From assembly GCA_026315105.1 (NCBI GenBank), contig CM048744.1, forward strand, positions 357,617,168-357,681,167: 64,000 bases of DNA. Direction: 5' to 3'. Each line of letters begins with the position of its first letter. Position 1 is the stretch's first letter. The position numbers were made by a program, and so were the translations under genes. The notes under the pieces were generated by a model that had not been told where the DNA came from, did no database searches, and worked only from the letters and a program-made list of their open reading frames with translations. Origin of the DNA: Locusta migratoria. Lineage: Eukaryota > Arthropoda > Insecta > Orthoptera > Acrididae. Shown here one piece after another: positions 1-12,600 of this stretch.

Positions 1-32
1 ATAACTAAATTCAAAAACAAAATACAATATGT

Positions 33-107
33 CACAGTGGGATTCAAACCACTGACTCTATGATTGTGAGGCCAGAATGCTACCGCCTGGGCTACACTGA
101 CATATGC
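33..107 (-). repeat. tRNA-like SINE head
   Basis: On the minus strand a tRNA-like block has an A-box-like stretch (GTGTAGCCCAGGCGGTAGC) and a B-box-like stretch (GTGGTTTGAATCCC). The T-arm register is off and the anticodon stem does not pair, so it looks like the head of a tRNA-derived SINE or a tRNA pseudogene rather than a working tRNA. Its 3' extent is not clear. Confidence 0.35.
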
Positions 108-359
108 TCAATCTGTTTCAATTAATGGTACTTACGTGTACTTTGCAATACTTCAATGTCAATTTTCTCGAGAATTTGTAAGAGTTGTGTCGAATGGCTT
201 TAGGTTATTGTTATTTTAAGTTCTGAACTTCATGTAATATAAATAGAAAGACATTCTAAAATGCTATACCACTGTGGTCTCCTTATGAGATAAATCACTC
301 CCTGAACTTTTATTTACTTCGTTTTGCCTGCCATTTACTAAATTTTTATTTATTTATTC
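108..359. other. AT-rich spacer, nothing recognised
   Basis: No coding potential, RNA gene or clear repeat is visible here. Confidence 0.4.
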
Positions 360-1075
360 CGTGCCCAGCTGCAACCTACACTGATAGCCATTCAGACTGC
401 AACAGCTAGGAGGACCGTAGATATTCCAGCCAAATTTATTTGGGAGCTAACACATTGTACAAAGATCACATGATTGAAAATACAGCCCCATGTGAAGTCA
501 GGAAGACAATGAAATCAGTATTGAGTGTAGCTGCCGTTGGTTGGCTATAACAGCTGCTACACATCTCACCATTGAATCAAAGAAGCCTCGGATTTGTTTT
601 TGTGGTATAGCAGTCACTGATACTTCCGTATAATGCCAAAGTTGATCTTTGTAATGCCAGTTGGTAATCCCAAGGCTAGTCTTTCCACAGTCATCAACCA
701 GACATTTTCAATGGGTGAGATATCAGAAGAATAGTACGGCAAAGTGAACTATTCAATTTGATGGATGATGAAGTCTTTAACACTTCTGTTGCAGTGTGGC
801 AATCTGAAAGCTCTGTTGTGGGAGTACAACAGGCTCCAAAACTTAGAAATATAATTCTGGCTGTTTAGTGTACTATCAGTGTGTATTAGGGGGTCAAAGG
901 AGTTGATTCCATTACCACCCCATACCCTAATACTGGGTGTACGACCAGTGTGGTGGTGCATAAGACAACAGTTCAAGTCATTCACCACAGTGTCTTCATA
1001 CTCTTTATCTGATCTTCATGATGGAGCAGGCAGAATCTGGATTGAAATGACATTTTTACTAGTAAATGCACTTTG
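360..1075 (-). pseudogene. Decayed Tc1/mariner-type transposase
   Basis: Minus-strand translation, pieced across several stops and frame changes, gives segments typical of Tc1-like DDE transposases. From about 1050 down there is a stretch like the family's 'SRFCLxHxD' block. Around 930-910 lies VWGGNGINSFDPLI, like the 'VWGGI...PL' strand preceding the second catalytic aspartate. Then comes TLNSQNYIS, matching the 'LNSxRYI' block. The downstream third (750-360) is too eroded to place the last catalytic residue. The longest open stretch is only 79 codons, so this is a dead DNA transposon. Terminal inverted repeats were not found. A compound microsatellite lies just upstream of its 5' side. The family call rests on motif order, not on a search. 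Confidence 0.6.
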
Positions 1076-1133
1076 AAGCTGAAGACACATATAGGCCCTA
1101 AATATTGGAAGGAGTGAGCACAACACTGCATTG

Positions 1134-1135
1134 TC

Positions 1136-1216
<81 letters not shown>
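1134..1216. repeat. Compound (GT)n(GA)n microsatellite
   Basis: About 24 bases of GT repeat pass directly into about 58 bases of GA repeat. Open frames crossing it (runs of Ser-Leu, His-Thr or Arg-Glu) are artefacts of the repeat. Confidence 0.97.
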
Positions 1217-1219
<3 letters not shown>

Positions 1220-1915
1220 TGCACTGCATTTGCTACATTCTTTCTTTCTTTTATTTTATATTTATTTTTTCTTTTACATTGAAAGAATGAAAACAATAAC
1301 TCATGATTGCAGCTACAGTTAAACAACAGGATGAGTCTGTAAGAATTAGTCTTCAAAAGAGAATTAACCATACTAAATTAATATAATTAATTAATGTCAT
1401 ACTAATAATTAATCATACTAAATGCATTACTTTAGCATTATTCAAAATTATGAACGAGTTTTAGCATATACTTAAAGCACACTGGTTACTATAAGGAAAT
1501 AATAACTTGTGTAGCCTATAGACAGACAGACATTTTACCATACAATTGATGATTATGACTGATGTCCACTGAAATTATCACCATTGCTTTAAATAAAGGT
1601 GTGCTGTAATCACTTTTCTGTGTCTGTAACAGCTCCTTCTGGCCTCATAATGCAGTACCTTAGCAGTTTTGGTTTGGGAGGTGGTATTGGATTATATCTT
1701 AGAAGTACTATCTTCTTTTCTATGTTGGAGCCAACACAACTATTCATTTTTTCCTTTCTTACTACTCACTCAAGTGTTAAATTTTACTTAAAATGTTGAC
1801 AGCACAGCATGTTTATGTTGACAACGGACGGAAATGGTTGGAAATAAGGCGGCCAATGACGGAGCAGCTGCAAGTAGCCAATCAGAATACAAACAGTTTC
1901 AATTATTTTGTGAGA
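1217..1915. other. Non-coding spacer
   Basis: AT-rich sequence with short open frames only; nothing recognised. Confidence 0.4.
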
Positions 1916-1923
1916 AAGTAATT

Positions 1924-4317
1924 GTCGTTTTTGTTGTGGTCTTCAGTTCGGAGACTGGTTTGATGCAGCTCTCCAGACCTACTCTATCCCGAGCAAGCCT
2001 CTTCATCTCCTCATCACAACGGCTACCCCCATCCATTTGAATCTGCTTACTATATGCATTTCTTGGTCTCCCTCTATGATTTTTTCCCCCCACACACTCT
2101 CCTCCAATGCTAAATTTACGATTCCCCGATGTCTAAGAATGTGTCCTACGAATTGATCCCTTCTTTTAGTCAAAGTATGTCAAAAATTCCTTTTCTCTCC
2201 AATTCTGTTCAGTACCTCCTCATTAGTTACACGATCTACCCACCTAATCTTCACCATTCTTCTGTAGCACCTCATTTCAAAAGCCTCTATCCTCTTCCTG
2301 TCTAAACTATTTATTATTCAAGTTCCCCTCCCGTACAAGGCAACACTCCACACAAATGCATTCAGAAAGGACTTCCTTACATTGAAATTAATATGTGACA
2401 TTAGCGAATTTCTCTTTTTTCAGTGCTTTTCTTCCCATTGCCATTCTGTATTTTATATTTCTCTGTACTGCAACCATCATATGTTAATTTACTGTCCAAG
2501 TAACAAAACTCATCTACTACTTTTATTGTTTCGTTACCTAATCTAATTCCTTCTACATTGCCTGATTTTCTTAGACTGCATTCCATTACCCTTGTTTTGC
2601 TCTTGTTAATGTTCATCTTATATGCTCCTTTCAACACTGTCCATTCCGTTCAATTGCTCTTCTATGTCCTTTACTGTCTCTGACAGAATTACAAGGTCAT
2701 CAGAAAACAAAATGTTTTTATTTCTTCACCCTGAACTCTTAATTTCTTCGCCAAATTTCTCTTTGCTTTTCTTCACGGTTTGCTCATTATACAAATTGAA
2801 TAACATTGAAGAAAGGCTACACCCCTGTCTTACTCCCTTCCCAAGCCCTGTGTCCCTTTCATGCTCTTCAACTCTTAATACTAGCTGTTAATGTACAAGT
2901 TGTAAATAACCTTTTGTTCCCTATATTTTACCCATGCTGGCTTCAGAATTTGAAAGATGTATTTCAATCAACATTAACAAAAGCTTTCTCCAAATCTACA
3001 AAAGCTAGTAATGTAGGTTTGTCTTTCTTTAACATATCTTCTAAGATAAGCCGAAAAGTGAGTATTGCCTCCTACATCTTCCCCGAAGTCAGCATCTATC
3101 AGCCATTCCATCATTCTGCACTGTAAATAATTAGCCTAGTGTTAAAATTTTGCAACCTTGACTTATTTAACTGATGGTTCTGTAATTTTCAAACTTGTCC
3201 GCACCTACTTTCTTTGGAATAGGGATTATTACATTTTTCTTAAAGTATGAGGGTATTTTGCCTGCCTCATACATCTTATGCACCAGTTGAAATAGTTTTG
3301 TCATGGCTGGCTCTCCCAGAGACTTCAGTAGTTCTGAGAGATGTTGTCCACTCCAGTATCATTGTTTCGACTTTATTCTTTCAGTGCTCTGTCAAAGACA
3401 TCTCTCAGTATAGTATCTCCTGTTTCATCTTCACCTACTTCCACTTCCCTTTCCATAATATTGTGTCTATGTTCATTTCCTTCGTAGAGCCCCTCTATAT
3501 ACTCTTTCCATCTTTCAGCTTTCCCTTCTTTGCTAAGAACTGGTTTTCCATCTAAGTTCTTGATTTTCGTAGAGCTGTTTAGCCTCTTTTTTTTGTCTCT
3601 TAATGTCTCTCTTATTTTCCTATGGGTGGTATCTAATTTTCCCCTATTTACACATTATTCTCCAGATTTGCATTTGCCTTGCAGTCACTCTTGCCTACCG
3701 GTAGTTATTTTTCACTTCCTGTCAGTCTCATTTCTTAGTTGTCTGTACTCCATATTACCTGCTTCATTTGCTGCATTTTTATATCTTCTCCTTTCATCAA
3801 TTAAATTTAGTATTCCTCTGTGAAATCAAAGTTTTTTCCTCCTAAGGGTCTTGTCTTTCTACCTAGTTGCTCCTCTGCTGCCTTGGCTATTTCATCTCAT
3901 AAAGCTACTCATTCCTCTTCTATTGTTATATTTTCCCCGCTTCTGTCAATTGTTGCCTAAACCTCCTTCTGAAATTCGCAAGTACTTCAGGTACCTTCAA
4001 TTTATCCAGGACCCATCTCCTTATATTCCCATCTTTCTGCAGTTTTTTCAGTATTACTGGCCTATTCCATGTATACAACCTCCTTTCATGATTCTTTAAC
4101 CAAGTGTCTGTTATGATTAAATTATGCTCTTTGCAAAATTCTGCCAGGTGGCTTCCTCTTTCATTCCTTTTTCCCAGTCCATATTCGCCTACTATTTTTC
4201 CTTCCTTTCCTTTTCCTACTACCGAATTCCAGTCCTTCATCACAGTTCAGTTTTGCTCTCCCTTAACTGTTTGAGTAATTTCCTTTACCTCCTCATACAT
4301 TTCTTCAATCTCCTCAT
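1924..4317 (-). mobile_element. 5'-truncated RTE-type LINE with TSD
   Basis: This is a minus-strand copy of the RTE-type retrotransposon that is near complete at 18772-22058. The 3' end (plus 1928-1960) is the complement of the family tail 'ctgaagaccacaaca'. Reading leftwards from 4317, the remains are the endonuclease segment with WNSVVG and GLGKRNERGS (4240-4130), the RT palm (about 3000-2650), and the C-terminal region with MNINKSKTRVMECS (about 2630-2580). Frames are broken many times, and about 100 bases are missing after YTWNRP near 4060. An 8-bp duplication, aagtaatt, flanks it at 1916-1923 and 4318-4325. That supports target-primed insertion of a 5'-truncated copy. It encodes no working protein. 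Confidence 0.88.
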
Positions 4318-4325
4318 AAGTAATT

Positions 4326-5161
4326 ATAAAAAACAAAAGCCCATAAAAAAACTGTATGATGCTTCCCCTCTTTCACATATTGTAATGAATCACAACATGG
4401 TTAAGTTTTATGTATGGCAGCATCGGTGTAGTGAGCTAGTATTGAAAACAAAATGTTCCCTTTATGATAATAATTAATTTACTTATCGGACAAGAGTACA
4501 TACTAGAACCTGTCAACCATATAGCAAGAAGCAGCATTAATTATGGTTAACAGAATGGTCTATGCCCCTCATTCTATTGCAACTGTCAGGCATATATTTC
4601 ATTGTAAGTAGCAAAGAAGTGAAGTGAGTAAGTCATGTTTCTGACCATTAACATATAAGGATGTGAGGTTCCACGATGTAGGCAATTTTTAAAGAACTAC
4701 ATCGCTTTTCTGAATGATTAAAAAACACTTATTTGCATCTTTTTCATTAAGCAATTGACTGGTTCCCAAAACATTTTTTGTTACCAAGAAATTACATACC
4801 TGTAACATAAAATTTCACTTACCTATTTCACTAAACTTTTAGTGTGTAAATCTTATTATAAGACTTGTAGTAAGATGATTGTTTTATGGAGCCACTACTA
4901 CCTCCTCATAGTTCGAACCACCACTCCCCTTTAGCAAGCGCACCATCTCAACCATTTTATGAATACAATTATGGGGAATTCTTTACCCTGCATAAATCTA
5001 AACCCACATAAATTCACAGTTTGGCAAGCAGCGCAAAATTCTTAGGTAGTTTGTATATTTACCAATGATTACTTCTTTTTTAGAGATTTTCAGTTAAATC
5101 AGTTGCTCTGCCATAAGAATCAATGTTGCTGCCTCAAATATCAACATGATTACAAACGACA
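4326..5161. other. AT-rich spacer
   Basis: No gene or repeat recognised. Confidence 0.4.
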
Positions 5162-5174
5162 TGAAGGGATCCAT

Positions 5175-5357
5175 GGTGGCCAAGCGCTCTCCAGCGCGTC
5201 AGTCACGGTCCGCACGGCCACAGCGCTCAGGGTTTCGAATCCCCCCTCGGGCATGGATATTTGTGTCGTCCTTAGTCTTAGCTAGTTCGTAAGTAGTTTG
5301 TAAGTTTAGGGACTGATGAACCCATAGTTAAGTCCCATAAGCTCTACAAACGTTTTT
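5175..5357 (+). repeat. tRNA-derived SINE with 13-bp TSD
   Basis: The head holds a B-box-like GGTTTCGAATCCC and the tail has the family signature 'gggactgatga...agtcccataa'. A perfect 13-bp duplication, tgaagggatccat, flanks it at 5162-5174 and 5358-5370. It belongs to the same family as the copies at 22861, 23807 and 53976. The tail 5309-5336 can fold as a 6-bp hairpin (GGGACT/AGTCCC). It has no coding capacity and depends on a partner LINE for mobility. Confidence 0.93.
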
Positions 5358-5370
5358 TGAAGGGATCCAT

Positions 5371-5962
5371 CCTCAGCACTCAAAATCTTAAAAGCACATG
5401 TGCACCATTATATTATTGTGTAATCTATGGGACAAACTTATAATACTAGGCTACTCTTCCTGACAGTTTTTCATCCTAGTGTGTCACAGTTGGCCATACT
5501 ATCTGTGCAACATTTGTAGTTAACTGCTAAATCTAAAGTAGGTCAAATCCAACTCCTAGACTCTTGATGTGCCACAAATAGTTACATGAGTTATCACTAA
5601 ACATAGAGTAAAACTCAGTTGTAACTTGTCAGTAATTCTTTCTTTGTGATCAAAGTTGGGTAAGCAAATTTTGAGGTTCAAAGATCATATGATTATTTCT
5701 GTATTGTTTTCCACATTGAAAATGCCATTAGGCATGCTAAAGCAGTCAGCATTATCCACTCTCCAAGCAGAGACCGGTGTTAATGAATACTAAGAGGTAA
5801 CAAGGTCATTGAGTGTGCTAAGTATAGGTTCTAACATACTTAGTGCTTAAGTTGCCACAGTCTCAAATTAAAAGGGAAGCAACAAAGGTGCTATAGTTAG
5901 ATGTAATTTGTTCTGATAGTTGTAGTTGCAGCTGAAATTTACTATAGAATCTTTGCTTTTAG
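5371..5962. other. Non-coding sequence upstream of an exon
   Basis: Probably intron of the membrane-protein gene that follows, because the exon at 5963 needs an upstream exon. No earlier coding exon could be identified. Confidence 0.4.
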
Positions 5963-6097
5963 GCACAATTTTGTCAGTGGAAAGTCAGGCTTGGAATTCA
6001 AAATTAAACAGACCGGGATTCAGAGGTTACTATGGTGACCGAGGCTATGAAGAGACAACACAGGCACCAAAAAAGAACAATATTAATAATAATGTTG
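5963..6097 (+). CDS. Exon of the small membrane-protein gene (lumenal/extracellular part)
   Basis: The exon runs from acceptor AG at 5961-5962 to donor GT at 6098-6099. It starts with the last two bases of a glycine codon and ends with the first base of a codon completed by 'ct' at 9439. The open frame continues upstream to a TTG, not an ATG, and crosses the acceptor, so that is not the true start. Confidence 0.72.
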
Positions 6098-9000
6098 GTA
6101 AGTATTAGGATGTTATGTTGTTTGTTCAGAGAGTGAAGTGCCTGATTAACCCTATATTTTAAACATTATTTATGTGAGTAAATTTCTGTGCTAAAGTTGT
6201 AAAAAGTTTCAGTTGTACAGCACAGTATTATGTTAAGTAGTGAAATTACACCAAATTACCTACCTGATACTGGTGTTTATTGGAGCATTTAAAATGTTAT
6301 TTTTCATACATTTTCCAGATGTTTTCCTGCATTTGGTTTTCTCTTTGGTTTCTGTTGAATAAAACTTTGCTTTCAAAATGTATTGATTTCCCCCTTTTAG
6401 TTTTGATAGTACTTTCTCTCAAGTTCACAGTTCTCATCACCTTTATTTGTGTTCATACTTTTTTATAACTGCATCTCTCGAGAAATCATTGATTGTTCTT
6501 CATATATATTGACAATTTCTGTTCATGATTTTGTAATACATACAATACACTAGTCGGTCAGAGCATTACAACCACCTACCTATCATCAGTATAAATAACA
6601 TGTCACACCTGACAAAGAATGCTGCTAAACAAATGTGCTCAGTTCATATGTAATTCCAGATAATGTGTTGTGTGTGAGTAGAATGAAAAAGTGTGTAGGG
6701 CAAGAGAAACTAAAGCAATCATCTGTTGCCATTAACTGTGCAGCACATCGGCTCTTCATGATATCAAGCAAAAATCTAAGGAAAAAATTTCGTAAGTAGA
6801 ATTTGAACTGAAAAGACCACAATACATTGTGTAAATTTTAACCGTGTACATGAATGCAGTAGTTAGGCAGCAGAATGGAAGGCAGTGCATCAGGCCAAAT
6901 ACTGGAAATGACAACGAAAGTGTAAGACTACTTTAAATGTCTGTCTAGCCTTGTGTTTCATAAAATATAATTTTTGCTTACATACAAACAGCTAACAATG
7001 AAGGTATTGTGCTCATCTACACTTTAAATGAAGTGATTCAAATAAAACTTGCTGTTACACATTCGTTTTTATAATTCATTAACCGTATTAAGTAAAGAAA
7101 AAGAAAAAAAAAACTACTTGTAATGAACATATTTAATTTACCCTTGGCTTTATAAAAACTTATTTCTAAAATCTGTCTCCACAAAATAAACTGTGCATAA
7201 AACATAGCTTTTATTCAAATGCTCTGGGCCATTCTTTCTCAAAATTTTATCCAAGATAGCTCTTCGCTTGCAAATAACCCACTGCATGTATCTATAAGAA
7301 ATTATAAAAAAGGCTAAATCAAAGTTTTAAAGACACTCTTCATTAAAAGTAAACAATCTCGAGAAACCTAATAGTAGCCTCCTTAAATTAGCATATTTAG
7401 AATTCTCTATTTTTCAGTAATTTGAAGAAAGATTTTGGAGTGCATCACTGTTTGTAGTTAGCTATTACAGCCGTATGTAGCATATATACTCCCCTCCCCC
7501 CTTCCCAACCATTTTCTACTTCTATAAAGTAAGCCGATGTATGATGTGAGTGTTCACAATTCAAAATATTGAAACATTTTGGCCATTTCAGGGCTGTTCA
7601 AAGAAATTCAACAGCGAAGTTTAAAATCGAACCCGGTTTTCCCACTTTAGGCCGTGGTCGTCTTAACCAATTAGGCTACACAGGCACACTTCCCTTCCAA
7701 TTCATATTCTCAACTTTTAACCCCTGCCCATTGATTGTTCTTGCTTGCAGCCTATACTGGATTCCTACAAAGAATCCGGCGTTGATACGTGTCCGAATTG
7801 AAATTGACTAATTGTAAAATATGACACCAACAGACAAATTCATAAAATTACGGCTGTTAATGTTAACAAATGGTGACCTTTATTTCGGGCATGTCTGAGT
7901 TAACAGACACCATATCAATAATTGTAAGTGTTTCACAATGTTAATTAGCTGTTCACTGCCAGTTTTAGTTTAGGACTCACACCACTAGGAGGTGCTCAGG
8001 AGAGCTGTTGCTCATTTCAATGAAGAGTTTCTGCTATTATCTTTATAAGCTAGATGGTCAGGGTTTTCAGCATGCCGTGAGATGAAGTTCAAACCAAGTC
8101 CAAATATTAAATGCTTGCAGATGCCAACCCTTCATTACGGAAGTCATTGTCATCTTAGGCTGTTCATACAGGCAGTGAGCAGCAGGCTGGGCAGAGCACA
8201 GGTGTCTCGGAACAGACAGTGCACTAAACACTCCTAATGATGGGCACTACAGTTGATGACCAATGTATGTGTCAATATTAACACCATGACTGAAGTGGGC
8301 AGGTGAGTGTTGTGACTAGATTTTGGCAGAGATTATTGTTTGGGGAGCATTGACATGGGCTTCTGTAGGTTATGTGGAGCTCATGTAGTGCACCTTGTTG
8401 TCCAAGAAGATTCGTACACTGGTTGCAGACCGTGTACACACCTCCATGATGATCCTGTTTCCCAATGGTAATGGCATGTTTCAAGAAGGCAATGCAGCAT
8501 GTCCCAAGGCTAGGGTTGTGATCAAGAGGTTTGAAGAACACAGTGGTAAGTTGCAATTGATGTGCTGGCACCCTAACTCTGCAGGTCTAAAGCTGATCAC
8601 ACATGTCTGGAAAGTGCTTGAACATGGCATCAGAGCTCATCGGCCCCCTGCCTGGAATTTACGGAAATGACGTGACTTGTGTATGCAGGTGTGGTGCTAA
8701 TTCCCTCCAGCGACCTAGCAAGGCCACATTGCTTCGATGCCAAGTCACATGCTGCTGCCAAAGGTGGATTAGGGAGCTGGTTATCATGTTCTGGCTGATC
8801 AGTGAATGTCCTAAGCAGTTTACTGGTTAGTTGCCTTTGTTCTACAATTATTTCTTTGATATTTTATATATATTTTTAGTAATGGAAAGTCCAGGTTGGA
8901 ATTCAACAAACAATACAATGACACAAAGACGTATGACGAGCTGTGACAGGCACATAAAAAAGACACACACACAACACTTAAGCTATCAGCCATTGGTCTT

Positions 9001-9608
9001 CCTCAGAACAGAGAGCATTCATACAATTACACAGGCACACTTCACTGTCACACAACCTTCATTTCCCACAGCTGCACTCTGATTCAGTTGTGTGACTGTG
9101 TGAATGCTCTATATTTGAGGAAGGCCAATGGCTGATAGCCTTTTCTTATGTGCCTCTCACTGCTTGTCACGTGCCTTTGCATTGAATTGTAAACTGTCCT
9201 TATTATATTGTTGATATCTTCTTCTAGCAGTTATTTATTTGTGTCGAACTACTGGGTGTAACCTGATCAATGATTTTCCAACACTGATGTGTGCTCCATT
9301 CTCTGTGATCTTTCAACTTCACTTCCTTGTTCTCCTTTGGGCATCTATACATAAAAACTTTCTTCTTGTTTGTAGTTTATTCATTGCTCCAACATTCTAG
9401 TTATGTTGTTGATATTTGTGTGTCTATTGACATTTCAGCTGCAAAACCTAAGGTGAGAGCAGGAGTTGGACTAAGTGCCTGGGGCATTATTGGTATTGTG
9501 CTGGCAATAATCTTTGCTGCAGTTGGACTGTACTATGTCATCCTTTTTTACCCAATTTTGTGCAAAGAAGAAAGAAAATATAATGTCATTGAATTAGATG
9601 CTGTCTGA
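5963..9608 (+). CDS. Small single-pass membrane protein, two 3' exons, unrecognised
   Basis: Two exons, 5963-6097 (135 nt) and 9439-9608 (170 nt, stop TGA at 9606-9608), are separated by a 3341-bp intron. The acceptor tttgcttttag, donor gtaagt and acceptor gacatttcag are canonical, and all junctions are phase 1, so the reading frame is continuous. Exon one encodes a Gly/Tyr/Arg-rich polar stretch (GFRGYYGDRGYEETTQAP). Exon two begins AKPKVRAGVG and then gives a strongly hydrophobic segment of about 23 residues (LSAWGIIGIVLAIIFAAVGL). A short cytoplasmic-like tail follows, with YPILCKEERKYNVIELDAV at the C-terminus. A type I topology is inferred. The start and any signal peptide must lie in an upstream exon that I could not find. 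I do not recognise the family. The intron carries a SINE head, a Tc1 relic and a foldback repeat. Confidence 0.75.
6098..7559. other. First part of intron
   Basis: AT-rich intronic sequence; no coding or RNA feature recognised. Confidence 0.5.
7560..7695 (-). repeat. tRNA-derived SINE-like fragment
   Basis: Minus-strand sequence contains an A-box-like GTAGCCTAATTGGTTAAGAC and a B-box-like CCGGGTTCGATT at tRNA-like spacing. A short non-tRNA body follows. It differs from the main SINE family of the window. No TSD was identified. Confidence 0.5.
8240..8790 (+). pseudogene. Tc1-type transposase fragment
   Basis: Translation around 8335-8670 gives VWGAFTWASVGYVEL, then after one stop a block with FPNGNGMFQEGNAACPKARV. 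That block resembles the Tc1 motif in which F-Q-x-D-N-A carries the second catalytic aspartate; here it reads E-G-N-A, so the aspartate is lost. RFEEHSGKLQLMCWHPNSAG and a HVWKVLEHGIRAH segment follow, matching the family's C-terminal order. Frames are disrupted and no inverted repeats were found. It lies inside the intron of the membrane-protein gene on the same strand and is a dead relic. Confidence 0.72.
8881..9220. repeat. Foldback (inverted) repeat, PLE-end-like family
   Basis: The left part (8881-9045) and right part (about 9083-9220) are imperfect reverse complements. Both carry the family features GGAAAGTCCAGGTTGGAATT at the end, a 'gaggaaggccaatggctgat' type core and a gtgtgt-rich stretch. 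The same family occurs as single arms at 25910-26294 and 61753-62140. Confidence 0.7.
9439..9608 (+). CDS. Terminal exon of the small membrane-protein gene (membrane span and tail)
   Basis: It encodes about 55 residues with one predicted transmembrane helix, a charged KEER after the helix, and a C-terminus ending in ELDAV. The stop is followed by AT-rich sequence with a polyadenylation signal at 10279. Confidence 0.75.
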
Positions 9609-12600
9609 TCACATTCCTAAGTGAGAACATCTCATTTTATTTCATTTGACCAATGTCATTTGGTTTGACTAGTTAAGTAGGTAACTTTTTTTACAAATGA
9701 ATTATTACAAAGGTAATTATTTTTTTAGTATGTAAGTACAGAACTCCAACTTCCTTCATCTAGAATAATAGATCATGTCTTATTTCGAATATAGTGGCAG
9801 TTGATTTGATGGTTGGTTTACCAAATAGAATCTTGAAACTTGAATCTGGAACAATTGGTAAATGAAGAAGAGAGAACAATTTTTTTATTACATTATCAGT
9901 TGCTATGTATCGACCAACAATAACTCGGTCCCTGTGATACCTTTTGACAACAGGATTGTAGTCTTAAAATTTGGAATAATTAATTACTGCTCTATAGTCA
10001 CGCATGTATGATACTATAATCTTTTATTGGAGGTGAGGAAGGTTATATTGACTGATAATTATCATTGTTTTAAAACAATTTTAACCCGGTCTATAGACGT
10101 ATTATAGCCTTTTATCTGTACGTGTGTAAGATAAACAATGTAACATTATTTGAAAGTACAATGGAGTTTGTTTCCACATAAGCTATTTTATACCAAAGCC
10201 ATGTGATTCCAAGACAGAGATTGACAACTACTTACAATTTTTTACTCTTTACACAGTTAGAGGAGATGGTGTCTGATAAATAAAAAATGGTTGCTGTCTT
10301 TGTTTCATTTACTGAATGTTTGAATACACAGTTATTAGTATTACAGATACCTTACTCCCTGCTGTGTTTCTTGTAAGTTATTTATTTTTGTAACATTTTA
10401 TACTATTCATGTACTTAATTATTTTGTAATATCTACAATATTGTAACATATGAAAGGGCATCACAAAATTTGAAGGAACAGATTTTTAAATGATTTTTCT
10501 TCATACACTTTTATAGAAATTTTTTGATTATTTTAATATCGAAATCATTCTGACCAGAGTAACATGTAACTGTGAAATTGTATACTGATATTTATAGATT
10601 TTTGATGTCATTTACCTGTAGTTGTTGTTCTAAGAGAAGTGTATTTGAAGTTCTAGATATGTATAATAATCTTTGTACAGAATGTGCTCTCTGTACTGAA
10701 ATATTTGGGGTTGGTGGGAGAACACAATCTTACTGTATGTAAGAGAACATAGTATTTCATCTGTCAGTTTTTTGTCCTCTCAATGTGTGTTTGTCCTTGT
10801 GGGTAGAAGCTAAATACTTTTCATGTTTGTGATTTGTCTGAATTTGTAATTTATGAGTTGCAGAAGTTCTGGTAAATATTGTACTAAGTTCAGAAACAGT
10901 AGTCCAGAGAACAAACTCGGAATAGTTTTGAATGAAAAGACATGAGATAAATGTGTAATATTCTGCTATTTTTTTTACAAAACGGTTTTCAACTGTTAAG
11001 CCATCACCAGTTATACACCTACACATCTATCTCATGTGCTTTATTCAAAATGGATAAAATATTCTGTCAAGAACTGACAGAACAGCCATTAAATTCAGAA
11101 TTGTTTGTTAAACATGGCATGGTTAATATTTTAATGATCCACAGATGCAATATTGTTACAAAGTTTTCATAGTGATTTTGAAAACAGCTGTATGTGATCT
11201 CTTATTAAAGCTAAAAATAATTTTTTGAAGCTGTTCATTATGCTGTACATTCTGTGTATATGAAATGTGATCATGGTTGCTAAGAGTAGCACTGAAACAT
11301 ATTTATATGTAGTCATACAACCGAAGCCAGGAATTGATTAGTTCTTTATGTAAATTATGATGCAAACAGCAGAGCAGTATGCTTGTCGCCGAAGATAGTA
11401 TACCGTAGGAGAAACGACCACAAGAGACAGGTGTGTAATCATAGTATTAAATTGAATGACAATGTAGCATTATGCAGAATTGAGGTTGAAGTGAAGGCAT
11501 GGCAAGAGGAAGATGATGTACCCACTGAGTACATCAAATATTGTGAGTCAGGGCTATACGGATTTCATAGAAAACTGGTAATAGTAAAATGCTTTCAATA
11601 GAGTGGTTGTCAGATGAAAATTAGAATGGTACGGTGAGGATAATGGTACTTGGGTCATGAATTAGAGTTCATGGTATTTAAAAATTCAGATGTTGCAAAT
11701 TGCAGCCATAGCTCATTCTTCCATGTTGAGAAATAAAATTAAGCACCATCAGAGCATAAAAATAAATAAATAAAGTGCAATACATTTGCCCAACTCACTT
11801 TACTCCACAGATTACATAGACACACATTTCACTACTAGAATGCATCTACATCCTTACTCCACCAACTGTTTTTCCTTAAATCTGGAGGAGAATGTAACCT
11901 AATGTCATTGTCTTTTGAGATGCCCTTTTATCTTTTTCCTCCGTTGTTATGTATCATTTCCTAATTAGTATTTCTTCCATTCTTATGCTGCGTAAGTGTT
12001 TGCATCTAGAGCTGTGATGTCTTCATTGGTGTCTCATGCTTAAGTCAACCTGTGTTATGTAATGAAATGAAGGAAAATTTAAAAGTGAATATCTTTATTA
12101 TGCCTGAACACAATTTCTCTAATTGGAAAACTAGGTGTCCAGGTAGTAAGTTTTATTATATAGTTTTATAAGAGAATTTAATGTGTTAACTACGTTACTC
12201 AGTATTCAATTCTAATCAACTTCTTTCAGTAGAATAATCATGTTTTATTTGTTCTATGGTGTGATTCATTTACTTGTGCTTTATAAACATATTTTGGCTC
12301 AGTGCATTCCAGATATCCCATATTCACACAGCCATTTTATTATTAGTTCTACAGTGTCATTTTTACTGTTAAATTGTCTCTGTATATGAAATGTGAAAGA
12401 TACTGCCCTCCCCCAATCCAATTATTATTCTCAGGTAGTCATATTCTGGCTGCTGTAATTGTCATAAGAATATAATGTAAATGCTTATTATAATTGTGCA
12501 GGACTGCTGACTCATACATGAATAAATAGCATTTAAAATAACAGGACCCTATGTTTAGCAGACCATAAGGAGATAATTTTGAATATAGTTGTGTACAAAA

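Noticed and set aside
33..107. Functional tRNA gene
   Set aside because: The anticodon stem does not pair and the T-loop register is off; better read as a tRNA-derived repeat.
982..1371. Open frame with long Ser-Leu and His-Thr runs
   Set aside because: It is the translation of the (GT)n(GA)n microsatellite.
5926..5962. Signal peptide in frame with the membrane-protein exon
   Set aside because: The frame starts at TTG, not ATG, and crosses a good splice acceptor at 5961-5962, so this part is most likely intron.
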